Under the pieces are notes generated by a model, which worked only from the letters and a program-made list of their open reading frames with translations, did not search any database and was not told the origin of the DNA. A DNA stretch of 64,000 nucleotides from Ceriagrion tenellum (Eukaryota > Arthropoda > Insecta > Odonata > Coenagrionidae), in NCBI GenBank assembly GCA_963169105.1, contig OY720640.1:54747527-54811526 (forward strand), read 5' to 3'. Shown piece after piece: positions 34,128-45,203 of this stretch. A program made the translations under genes and the position numbers. Positions within the stretch are counted from its first letter, which is position 1. Each line of letters opens with the position of its first letter.

Positions 34128-34665
34128 CTATAGGGCCATTTTCAATAAGGAGGGCATTGATGAGGGGAGGTCTGAATGGAGACTTAAAGAAAAGGCTGGT
34201 GAAAATTATGAAATGGAGTATGGCACGGCATAGGTCGGAGACCTGGTCATTGCAAAGGCAGAATATAAGTAAGAGATGTGGGTGTGGAGAATGATGCAGG
34301 GGGTGAACTAGGTGGCGAGAAGGAAAAACAAGGAGTGTTTGGATATGGTTGGAGAAGAGAGGAACCCAGTGGCTCAGGTAAGGAGGAGGGGGACGAGATG
34401 ATGGAGGACGTTTTGAAAGGAGAGGGAATACGGAAGAGAGATAAAACAGGGGAGTACAAAGAGGAAGAGGATAGGAATTATGGACTAGGTAAGGAGAGAG
34501 AGGTGATATGAGGATTTCAAGATGGATCTAATGACGAATGATTCATAGTAGCTAAAAAGGAACGATGTACCAGTAGGGTAAAAATTGTCCACAAAACTAC
34601 CAGTCAGCTGGTAGAACACTCATTTGAATTAAAGGAATAGGTTGGAAGCCTTTAGAGACTAAAAC
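34128..34665 (+). mobile_element. Decayed non-LTR retrotransposon 3' end
   Basis: The + strand reads MRGGLNGDLKKRLVKIMKWS near 34159-34218, then 'SETWSLQRQ'. These are the 'LKKR.VK...WSV.LYG.ETW.L' blocks of insect reverse-transcriptase C-termini. Purine-rich decayed sequence follows. The 3' tail has a perfect hairpin CTACCAG-TCAG-CTGGTAG (about 34598-34615) and a homologous downstream segment as at 20013 and 39305. Confidence 0.7.
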
Positions 34666-36249
34666 TACTCTCCAAGCTTGGAGTTCTTGAAAAATTAAAA
34701 TTCAGGACAAGTATCAGTACGACACAGGATATTATTTTAACTTCCCGCTTTAACTGATCGATACCACAAAATGTGCGGGATACAATGTTGTACAGATTGG
34801 TACAAAAATTCCAACTCTTTACGCTTCATTAGTGATATTTGCAGAAGTATGGTGTTACGAAAGTTTGATATAGACCATTTTTTACCAGATGTGCCAAAGT
34901 ATTATGTTAGAAACTATCGCTGAATTAAGATTAAGTAAATAGAATGCAGATAGATTTATAGGCATAAGGTGTATTTAATATTAACCGGGACCATAATAGT
35001 CGCGATAGAACAGTTCTAGGATAATTTGACCCTGAATAGATAAAATGGTTTTTCACTCGTACTGAATATCCTAACATCATTCATAGTTATTAAAATCGCA
35101 TGCAATTTCCAGCATGATATAGTTCATGCATGATTTAGTACCTTGTAGAACTATTTGTCTGTCGCAGTAATTATAACCAGTAGTCGCATCTCAAGTAGTG
35201 TACTACATGGTAGTATGTTCGTCCATGTAGCACTCCTCTAGTTTCTGGTCTGACCGCGTATTGTCATCTTGACTGATTTTGGCCTGCCCCTGGCGTTCTG
35301 GAGGAGTTGTGCGCGGTTCGGATTTCAGCTGGGACGAGAGCTTCATGCCTGGTGTGAAATCACCCCTAGCCCACACCCCAGTGGTGGCTTGTCGGTATTT
35401 CGTAGATGTGGATGGTGATACTAATTTAAGACACATGGTCAACGAATGAATCAACTATGTTCCCACCTCACAATTCCCTTCATACTCCCTTTTTGACACC
35501 CTGCCATACGCTCCTGCAGCGGCTACAGTGGTAGCGTACACATTAGTTCCAACGGGAATAGTCGGTTCACTGTTCAACATCGCGGGCCCCCACTCTTCAC
35601 GAGACTGGACGGAAGGGAGGTTTGGTCGATTCCGGGCCTTCGACCTATCGATTGCGCTTCGGGAAGCTTTCTGACCTCATCTCCCGACCAGGAGGGTCTC
35701 TCTGCCACGTTATGGGGTCACCTCCTCCTCCTCCCCCCACTCCCATCCTATCGGTTCGGCCGCGAAACCAAATAGGAGTCTGGGTCCCAGGATTTTACAA
35801 CCTCTTTCTCCTTAGCCCACCTCGCGAATGATGAATCGGCCCATCAGTGTGTGAAGGTATCGCGGAATAGGAGCGATCATCGCGCCGCTCTGCGTTAACT
35901 GCTGAAGGTCTGGAGCCTGCTATATCCTTCCCCGATCCTTGTCTGCAGGGTTGGCCGGCGATCCTTTGAGGTGGTTGGTTGTTCGAATATTTACCGACTT
36001 CCCTGAATCGCATACCTGTACTTATTTTAATATGTATAGATAAGAGCGGAAAAATGACATGTGAGGGATATGATTTATTGACAATTAAATGCTATTATGA
36101 CTCGCTGCCCAATGACTTTTGGTACATATATCTAAATCATTCGATGGCACATGTACATATTTTTTCTTGAAGGCGAAAACGTACAATTCATAGTATTATA
36201 ATGTTTCTTGACAAATATCAAGTTACGAATAAAAAACACGTATTTACTT
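34666..36249. other. No gene recognised
   Basis: GC-richer segment at 35460-35840 with short frames on both strands. No known domains. Confidence 0.4.
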
Positions 36250-37200
36250 ACGGTTTTCGAGATTAGAAATGGAAAACAATTTTATTGTCCTGGGACCAAG
36301 TCCCTTTGGACATTGAATTAGTTTACATGCCTTCATGAGGAGTGGAATACAAAAACAAAATACAAAGCTTTACGAAAAAAGGAAATCAAACAAACAACTT
36401 TCAAGTCAGCAGAGAGATATAAAATGAGCGAGGTAAATGAAAATGAAATCTCAATAAGTCTCAAAGAAAAAGTCTCAATATCAATAATCGAAATAGTATG
36501 TCAAAACAAAAATGTACAATCTGTAATACCTATTAATAAGAAAAAATGAAAAGCAAACAAACGAATATTTTATAAGACAGAAAAACAGAAAATGATTATA
36601 GTGAACAAGTAACATGTAACAATATCATCTCATATCATTTTGTCTCCTCATATAGAGGTGAGAGAACATATGGGAGACAAAAAGTCAGCCATACTCCTTT
36701 TAAATTGTGAGACATTCCTAGAAAATTTAATACTATCAGGCAACGAGTTCCATCATTTACAGGATGAGATGTGGAAAGTATTTTCATATTTTGTTGTGCG
36801 GTATTTGGGGATGTAAAATTTTTTTGTTATACGGGTCGATCTCTTGTTAGTTTGGCCATTAAAAATCAAGTTTTCATATGAATAATAAGGGGTTTTCGAG
36901 TTCAGTACTTTGAATAACATTAAGGCCTTTTGAATTTTTCTTCTCTGATTCAATTTTAACCAACCCAGATTTGCGTAATAGGGAGATACATGCTCGTTGA
37001 AACGAATATTAAAAATGAATCGCATACATGAATTTTGCAGTCTTTGTAATTTAACGCTTAATTCATTAGTCATATCGGAGTATCTAATTGAACAATAATC
37101 AAAATTAGGAAATATTAAACTCTCAACCAACCTCTGGCGCAGTGTTGTGCACAGATTACGGGTTTCGCAATACCGAATTCCACTCCATAAACCCAATTCA
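36250..37200 (-). mobile_element. CR1/Jockey-like LINE 3' part
   Basis: The minus-strand frame 37196-36753 (147 codons) contains SLIFPNFDYCSIRYSDM, LQRLQNSCMRFIF, HVSPYYANLGWL and IQKALMLFKVLNS. This is the classic post-reverse-transcriptase region of CR1/L2/Jockey-type LINEs ('L.S.L.P.FDYCD..Y......L..LQR.QN.C.RFI'). An in-frame TGA at 36755-36753 interrupts it. The frame then resumes with WNSLPDSIKFSRNVSQFK, the usual 'LWN.LP..I' block, and stops at 36650-36648. An AATAAAA lies near 36285-36279 on the minus strand, ahead of the likely 3' end. The reverse-transcriptase core is missing, so it is 5'-truncated. Confidence 0.85.
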
Positions 37201-38846
37201 TAACTATGATTAAATTGAGAGGAAATTTTTAAAATATGACTCTTGCATTATTAAAATTACAACATATATTTTTTTTACAATATATAAATATACATATATG
37301 TACTTACGTGAATATGGCCCAAGAAATTCTTTGTACTTTCCTGAAAAGATATTAAAATGTGCAGTCAATGACTCACGATTCGCACTCCAACCACCTCAAG
37401 GTTACAGAAGCGGCACTCAAGGTCATTGAATGTATATTTTTAATGTTTTTTAAATGTAATCTGCAAAAAATGGTGGAATTAATTTACGGGAAGTTCGTAG
37501 TTGATACCATAAAACTCTCCAGGCATGCTGAATGCACTGTACATTAATTAAATTTTTAAAAATTTCCTGAATTAATACATTTTAATATATTTATACATGT
37601 TAAGCCATTTATAGCTTTTCCCGAGGTGGTCGAAATTTCGTCGAAAATTACATCAAAGCATTTTTAGAACCTCTGAGGTGGAGCGACACATCGGTTTTTG
37701 TTTGCTACCATTGTGACTGTATAGAGGTATTATTTTGTGTTGCAAGAAATCATGTGCATCGCACTCGAATGAAAACGAACTATATATCCCGTGACATATG
37801 ACTACGTGTTAATATAGTTTGAATGGTCAAAAATCCCTGTTCGGTAAAAAGGAATGTATTCAGTATCAAGAGAAATCACTCATAGGGACAAAAGTTCAAT
37901 GCTTCACTTAAAAGTGTACTGACTGAAATCGCTCCACAAATGTAAACGTGCCCAGTCCTGTACTGATTTGATACAATGTATACAATGGACATAAGTAGAG
38001 AGTGAAAAGTGGACATTCAAACTGTAATATCACCTAGCAAATAATTACACTGATGACTGATACTAATTATGGTCTATTTACTAAGATAAGAAAAACAGCC
38101 ACGCACATTTTGAGTTCTATGTGCAAAACGACAATGCGGGACTGTGAGAATGTCGAAATAAAAACCCATTCAATTTATAAGGGAATCGAAAAAGTCTTCA
38201 TTGGCAATCGTTTGAGCATAACTTCAAACTCACAACGTTTATTTCTCTTTTATAATTAGTGATATAGCGCCATGTTGAGTGAGTCTAAAAAAGATTTCGA
38301 CAGTGCCTATTTGTATTATGCCCATTTCTAACAGCTGCTAAATTATTATATTTTAGTCTCCAATACGAATATGAATACAATACCGTAAACTACGGTGGCC
38401 ATTACGATATTTGAACATGCGTTAATTTGCGTGAAGAAGTACAAACCTAATCTCATTTTTGAAATATATATATGTTGGTAAAAATTGCATCTTACCGATT
38501 TGCTCCTTTTTTGAACTTCATAGTGCCATTTTCACTCGTAGTCGTATTCTACACGAGAGATCTATTTTGTAATAATTGTATGACCTATTTTCTTATTTTA
38601 CCAAAATAATGTGTTTGATGTAAATATAATTGTTTATAATGAATGACAAGGTTTCACGCCGTGTCGGAAAAACTTTTTAATATAATTTTCACCTTAACTT
38701 TAATACCGTGCTCGCAGCTCAAATCATTGTAGGTATGCTTTAATTTATAAAAATGCAAGCTTAGCTCCTTCGCATAAGCAAACGTTCTTAAATTGAAATA
38801 TTGTCGCAGTTTTTTTGTCGCCTAACTTGCAAAATTATTAGAAGCA
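37201..38846. other. No gene recognised
   Basis: AT-rich sequence with no frames above 70 codons and no supported features. Confidence 0.4.
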
Positions 38847-39355
38847 TGGGCATTTTCAATGAGGAAGGTCTGAGTAGAGACGCATAGGAAAGAATGGTGA
38901 AAACTCTGATATGGAGCGTGGAGTTGAATGAAGCAGAGAGAGATCTGGTCACTGCGGAAGGAGGATATACGTAGGCTCGCGGCGTTTGAGATTTGTGTTT
39001 GAAGAAGGATGGAGAGGATGAGCTTGGTCGCGAGAAAAAGAGATGAGGAGGTCTTTACATAGTCGGAGAGGAGAGAAAACTAGTGGTGGAGGTTAGGAAG
39101 AGGCTGAAGGAATGGTTGGAGGACGTATTTAACGAGAATTACTGTTGAAGAGAATAATAGAGCGGAAAACAATGGAGAGGAAAGAAGAGGATAGGAATTG
39201 TAGACGAAATAAGAAGAGGGAGATGATGTGAGGAATTTAAGGGAGATCTAATGGCGGGACATCTATAGAAGCCATAGCGATACGATGTTCAAGCGGGATG
39301 AAAAAACTAAAGTCCTACCAGTCAGTTAGTTGAATACTCGAAGGAATGAATGCGC
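38847..39355 (+). mobile_element. Decayed non-LTR retrotransposon 3' end
   Basis: DNA closely parallels 34128-34665: 'GGGCATTTTCAATGAGGAAGG' start, 'WSVELNEAE' block, and a KRIGIVDEIRRGR-like block near 39195-39235 (the 'GR.R...LD.I..G..Y.E' block). It ends in the shared 3' tail CCTACCAGTCAGTTAGTTG near 39315 with GAATGAATG. Multiple stops and frameshifts. Confidence 0.7.
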
Positions 39356-42300
39356 TCAAATGACCCGTAGATACTGTCCATCCATATCAAGCGCTCTGTG
39401 GGAAAAGAAAATGTGCGGTACAGTAGCTCAGAAGCGAAAGAGGCGGCATAATCACTAATAGTGAGTAAATTTATGCGATCACTTGGGGTTACAAATCTCA
39501 AAGACGTGTTGGTAAACGTGCTGTGGCCGCTCATCCCCTCAACCTGGGTGGCAGAAATCAAATTCAGTCCCATGCAAATTCAGTTAACTCGGCATGGTCC
39601 CTTTGAAGTGGATCTCCGTATAAGGCCGATTCGAATCACTTTGGAAGATGACTGACTTATTCAAGACTTAAAAAAATTGTTTCTCTTTCCTCAAGAACTG
39701 GAGAAAAGAGACGACTTGCGAGTTTTCCGGGAAACAATTTTATTTTCGCTCGGACACGTTTCAAACGCCTGCCTTTTAGGTCATTTAGATTTTCCCAAAT
39801 TAAATCCCAACGTTTCAAGAACTCTTCCCTATCAGACGGTTCTCTTTTCTTTCATTTTGCCCTTCCACGCCATATTCCCCTTTTCCCGCCAGTGAAAAGC
39901 GTGCGGACAAATGACTCGCGAATAATCGAAGTGAATTTCGTCGCGTCTCCTCCCTTCAAAAAGGCCGCTTCCGCGGTGCCACCCTCGGAGGTTACGACTT
40001 GGCTCGCCCGCCGTCGAAACTGAATATATATTCCCCTTTGATGTCAGAAGTGGGCGGAAGATACCGTTGGGGAGGTAAGGACGGGAGGCGACGATGACTT
40101 GGAATTAATAAAAGGGTCCTCAGAAGTGCTAGTGCACATCAAGGGCCGCAGTGATGGGACTTCAGAGAAAAGCGTCGGAAAAATGTGATTCCCCATGGCT
40201 TTAAAAGGGATTTAATTCACTCCTCATGTGACTCGTCTCCGTTCAATCGAAATTTCGAGTATTTTCTAGAATGATTGTATCATGACTAGAGTGGGGTTTG
40301 GCCAAATGCGGCTCGCCAGACTCACGCGACCCTTGGCCACGTTCTCGTAGAGCTGGGGTGAAATTGAAAATCAAATTTGATGAAATTTCTTTGATGTCGC
40401 TGGAGGGACGCAGTGGAAGTGGCTGATGCCCGTTGTATTAACAAAATTTAGTAGTCTGCCACTCTCATCGCCTGTTTCCCCATTACTTGAATAATGTTAA
40501 AATGTTGAACTAGTTAAACTGGGGTTTTAGTGCGATATGGAGTATATTTTTTAACCCCTCGCTTTATCCATACAGCTGACAGATGCGACAAAATAAGAGA
40601 GATGCGCTGTGGAGCTAACTCCTACAGTTATATTCCTTTTTTATTGATAGCATCATAGGTGATTTTTATTAAAAATATCGTGACTAACTTAAGACAATTC
40701 GTTAACATACAAATAACCTGTGTCCCTTATCTTATCCTTTCCCCTGTTTCCTCCTTCACTTGACTGGTCTCCTATCATACGACTCGCTGGCGGCTGTCAA
40801 GGGTATGTAGGTGTAATTATAATAGTCGCATTTATTTTTAAAGTATGGATAATTATAAGTTTTCTCATATCACAATGTATCCAATGTTTTCTTCTGCTAA
40901 ATTTGTTAATGTGTAATTTGTGTTTCATCCTCACATACGTCAGATTTTTGTCTACTTTATGAAGATGCATCATTATCACTGTTATTGTTTTAAATAGTCT
41001 TGTGTTGCATCGTACACTTTTGTAAAATATAGTTAGCTTTGACCACTTTAATGATTTTTTATTTGTTGCGAGATACAAGTTTGGCTCTCCCGCCTAGTTA
41101 ATTTGCCGCATGCCGCTTAAAAGCGCATTAGCTAGTTTCCTTATTCGGAAAATTCAATCTGGCCTCCGTAAATTAAATTCGTAAGTGGTAGTTCGGTGCC
41201 TTATAATGACTTTAGTTTTCAGTTCACTGAATTTATCTCGGATTGATTCACTAATGTTTAGTTATCAGCGACAAAACGTATTTCATGGTGACTGTATGCA
41301 AATCTCCAGTCGTACGTGAGCTTACTTTGTGGAATTTTGAGTTAATATTAAAGAGTAAAAGTGAATAAAGTTTTTATTGCCTACATAATTTATTAGTATA
41401 CCACAGTTGTTGAAGTGTTAACACTAGTCAGGGGAATAAATAAATTATTGGGAGAAATTATGAGCATTTTATTCCACTCTATAAGATAAATAAATGCGTT
41501 GGGTGAGTTTTTCGCGGCGATTTTTATTACTATGTTGGTTGCAAATTTTCAGCTTTTTTGTTTTATTGCTCTTTTTGGTTCTAAAATTATAACTTAAAGT
41601 ACATCTCTCAGAAAGTCCCCTTCGTAGTGCAATACTTTTCCCTCCCTTAACTGATGAAAATTAAGATACTATGGAATAGGCGCTGAAATTCTATGGCAGA
41701 AAGGAACAAATGAAAACTGTTCCCCATTTGCGTTAACGCTCTGACCTTCCTGATGTAAAAAAATGGAATATCGGAGTATAGAACGTAAAATTATTTGCCA
41801 CACCAGCAAGTATGAAGATGTCAGTCTGTTGTGGTCCTAGTACTTCTCTCCATCAAATTTTTATTGTGGAAATCGACATGCTAAATGCTTTAAATGATAT
41901 TTTCTCGTAGATATTTTAAACTTGTGGTGCAATCCCATAAAATATTCCTCCAATGATTGTTAACATGAAAATGATCTTGTTGAATCTAGTGCGGCCAGTT
42001 CCTGTCTCGCAGGAAAGAATTTTTTCGATGCTTCAATTCTCTCTTTGGAAGGAACTGCTTCAGTCGATTATTAATTTCGATGTCCTGCCTCTGAAATTCC
42101 CCATGCCTCAGCAGTAGAATATAAAGGGAATAGATGGAGCTATGGGAAAAGATATTTCTGGGAATTATCGAAGCCATAGAGTTATTTAAGTACCAGAAGT
42201 TGCTCTGCGTATACTCGGCCGTAAGGTAAAGCCGCTTCTGTTATATCGAGTGAGCGTGATTTAGCGTTATTGTTATAACCACATTTCTCTGCCCGTTTGA

Positions 42301-43036
42301 TGTGTATATGTGTTAATTTACTGAGACTTCGAGATAGCATCGTGTCAGTTGATAAGACAACATATTTTCGTCTCTCCAAACCTACCTCAAGGAGAAATAA
42401 GGCGAGTAAGAACAATGAAAATCATAACATTCTACTTGATTGCCACTGCTAATCGATGGTCGCGTTCCGTCAAAAATTCACAGAGTCACCTAGTTTCTAG
42501 AAAAACACGGAATATTGGCACACGCAGTCCGGGTCTGAGAGTTTGCATGAGTCATTTATGAAGAAAAATCTGAAAAATTCTACGTTGGGCGCCGGCTTTA
42601 TTATTAAAAATTTCGATAAATATTTCGCTCGCTGGCCATGTTGAGTGGAACCTTCTTGGGGAAAAAAAATATTGGCGCCACTTTGGTGCGTCATCACGGC
42701 ATATAATACTCTCTTTTAATCCATGGTCTCTGCACTATGCCTCTCCCTTTTACTTTTACCGCTTGCTTCAGCACCTATCGCTTTGACAATATCCGTGACT
42801 CATCCCCTCCCCTTCCACTCCATTGAGTATGCCCTCATTGTGTCCAACAGGAAGTGTTGCCCTATCTCTTTTCACCCCTCTCCTCCAAGCCCGCCCATCT
42901 CCCAGCCCAGATGTTGACACCTACCACTCACACCCCCGCCACCCTCGTTGCCCGTAAAACCAACAGACTCAAAGCCCGACGCCCTATAACCGTCCAACTG
43001 GAAAAACTCGCGTGAGATAAGGGCAAGGAAAAAGCG
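39356..43036. other. No gene recognised
   Basis: GC-rich at 39900-40200 with a TATATAT near 40025; otherwise AT-rich. The frames at 40720-40962 (+) and 40797-41078 (-) have no family signature. Confidence 0.4.
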
Positions 43037-43102
43037 CCTGAAAGGTTACATTGTTCGTCTAGGAACATTCGTATCGTTATCGCCGACCCAACTACTCATC
43101 TA
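43037..43102 (+). repeat. Direct repeat copy 1
   Basis: GCCTGAAAGGTTACATTGTT, then CGTCTAGGA, then GCCGACCCAACTACTCATCTAT, recurs almost identically at 44401-44467 (about 4-5 differences in 66). Possibly from a retrotransposon ORF1, because the second copy is followed by a zinc-knuckle-like reading. Confidence 0.8.
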
Positions 43103-43379
43103 TCTCCTTCCTATTTAGCTGCAGTCCACGGTGGGAATGCGATTGTCTTGACCGTAAAGGTAGAGCTAACCTGCGACCATCATCCGAGTTGGTTAAGCAA
43201 ATAAATCAGTGGTCTTTGGGGCACACACACGACGGATGAAAATAACCATTAAAAATAATTTGACTTCACTAGGGTTCGTTCCCGGTTCTCCCAATTGTCG
43301 GATGGGTGTTTCAGCCTGCTATCATCATAGTTCGTTTAAGCCTGAAATTGTTTGACAGCTGCCCTCAGTCCTATTTCCA

Positions 43380-44080
43380 ATGCTGCTTCCCTTACTCCCG
43401 GTTAGTTCTTCATATGTACTTTCCTCTTTATTTGGCCAATGTATATATCCCTCGGCCTTCCTCTTGGGGCTTCTCTATTTTTCCTTTATCAATAAATCTG
43501 GTTCTTCTCTTCTGTTCTATAAGACATATACACTGGTAAAATAATCTTGTCTTCGATTTTCTCTACCCCTGGCAATTGTCTCATATTTATTTCATTAAAC
43601 TCTCTTTATCTCTTCCTATCTGATGACTCGTACAAGAACTTTATATTAATAATGCTTAAAGGAAACGCTACTCCCTTTCTTTACTTTTTGGCGCCACTTT
43701 AGTAACCTATCCCAATAAAAGGATTGACACATTTCTTCCGACCACTTCATTATCATCATGGCCATCATGTGTCGATCTAGGATTGGTCAACTTCTGTCCT
43801 TTAATCTTCTGTGATCAGAGTCGATTGTTTTCATAGCCTGATAGTCATTTCTTTCTCTGCTATCTTTTATTAGGCTTGTGAATGTAATTTCCCAATTGGT
43901 CCTTATTTTTTGATATCCTTCTATATTCTTTCATCAATTGTATTTCCATTCAATTCGTGACCTGCACTCCTTCAATTCTCACCTTTTCCGTCATTTTGAT
44001 CTTCAGCATCCTTTCAAGCCAGCTATTCCGAAGATCCTAGTCCATATACTCGTTTGTGTACTATGCAATGATAATAATGG
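43380..44080 (-). mobile_element. Decayed non-LTR reverse transcriptase C-terminus
   Basis: The minus strand contains ERMLKIKMTEKVRIEGV near 43975-44015 (the 'RRMLKI.WTDKV.NEEV' block), then YRRISKNKDQLGNYI near 43880-43930 (the 'I..RR..L.GH.LRH' block). Near 43470-43530 is a basic segment like 'KGKIEKPQEEGRG' (the 'EGK.EGKR.RGRP' block). The + frame at 43306-43539 is the antisense shadow. Confidence 0.55.
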
Positions 44081-44189
44081 ATTGTTTTTTGATGAACTTT
44101 GCTGCTTCCGGCTAACATGCGCGTAAAGTCATGATAACAAAGTAAATAGCCTATGATATATAAGATACGAGGATAATATTCGCTGTGAT

Positions 44190-44275
44190 AAATAGTTAAA
44201 CTCGACCGGGATTCGAACCCTGATCTCATTATTGCCGGTCAGATGTGTTCGCCTGTTCCCAGTTTCCGTAAAGTT
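44190..44275 (-). mobile_element. tRNA-derived SINE-like head
   Basis: Minus strand: TGGGAACAGGCGAACACATC (A-box region), then CAGGGTTCGAATCCCGGTCG near 44220-44200, with a perfect B box GGTTCGAATCC. The acceptor stem does not pair convincingly, so a SINE rather than a tRNA gene. A segment TTTCCAATCATTGCATTG at 44374-44357, shared with the unit near 17.0 kb, lies on its 5' side. Confidence 0.6.
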
Positions 44276-44966
44276 AAACCTATTTTTTTGTTGAATTTTC
44301 TCTCTTTTGTGTATATCTTTGCAACGGCACACGTGGCTGCGAGGCACAATTATTTTTTCAATGCAATGATTGGAAAGTAAACTATGCCCGATTTTATATG
44401 GGCCTGAAAGGTTACATTGTTCGTCTAGGAGCATTCATATCGTTAACGCCGACCCAACTACTCATCTATGTCGTCTGTGTGACCAAATCGGTCATATTTT
44501 AACTTTATTGTATCTTAAAATACTTACCCCCCTCCGACGCCCAATTAATTGAAGTACCCCAGAAGGAACTGGTGTTCATCTGGTCATTGAAATCGCACGC
44601 CGCGCCCGGGTTAAACAAAACCCATTAATTCCGAGTTTCCCGTTAGATTCTGTTTAACCCGTTCCCCACCTCACTTCGGAATTTCACCACAGCCTTAGCC
44701 TTCTTTTCCGCCTCGACAGGAAAAATTCCCTTTTACAAATCGTTCCATAAACCCACCCACCGGTCCCCAAGCACTCAGTTGAAAAAAACTCTTTTCCCTC
44801 CCACGCAGCCTACCTCCCCTCCTAACCCTTTCCTCACTAGTCAGCGCTTGTTTACGACGACATTCGCCTTGTATCGCCTTAAAGACGGACGAAGACGTCC
44901 GAAAGCTCTCCCAGTAAGTGCTCGTCTCTTTTCTATTGTTTCTATCTACTCCAACCTATTATCATC
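44276..44966. other. No gene recognised
   Basis: Contains the second copy of the 66-base direct repeat (listed separately). Otherwise C-rich sequence without a recognisable gene. Confidence 0.4.
44401..44467 (+). repeat. Direct repeat copy 2
   Basis: Near-identical to 43037-43102. Immediately after it one frame reads HLCRLCDQIGH, resembling the start of a CCHC zinc knuckle of LINE ORF1 proteins without its last cysteine. That suggests but does not prove a retrotransposon origin. Confidence 0.8.

Positions 44967-45043
<77 letters not shown>
44967..45043. repeat. Compound microsatellite (GT)n(AT)n
   Basis: An uninterrupted GT run from 44967 to about 44984 passes directly into an AT run reaching 45043. 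Further AT-rich simple sequence lies at 45173-45203. Length is likely polymorphic. Confidence 0.97.
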
Positions 45044-45044
<1 letters not shown>

Positions 45045-45090
45045 CTTCGTCACAGGGTGACACTAAATATAAAACATATAAAAAGCAAAC

Positions 45091-45140
45091 TCACGAGTTT
45101 AAATATTTCGGTGGGTTGCCCACACCTTCATCAGTAATGG
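45091..45140 (-). ncRNA. Hammerhead-ribozyme-like motif
   Basis: Minus strand: CTGATGA (45134-45128), one A, a strong interrupted hairpin GGTG-T-GGG-CAA-CCC-ACC, then GAAA (45109-45106) and a short AT-rich segment ending in CTCGTGAG. This is the best stem II in the window. The context lies beside the AT microsatellite. As in the other copies, one unpaired base separates the first core box from the stem. Probably a Penelope-like-element remnant; self-cleavage is untested. Confidence 0.5.
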
Positions 45141-45203
45141 AATCACTATATTTATTTTAATTTAATATATGAGTTTATATATATAATTATATATATATAT
45201 ATT

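Noticed and set aside
44195..44270. Possible tRNA gene on the minus strand
   Set aside because: B box is perfect but the acceptor and anticodon arms do not fold convincingly; better read as a SINE head.
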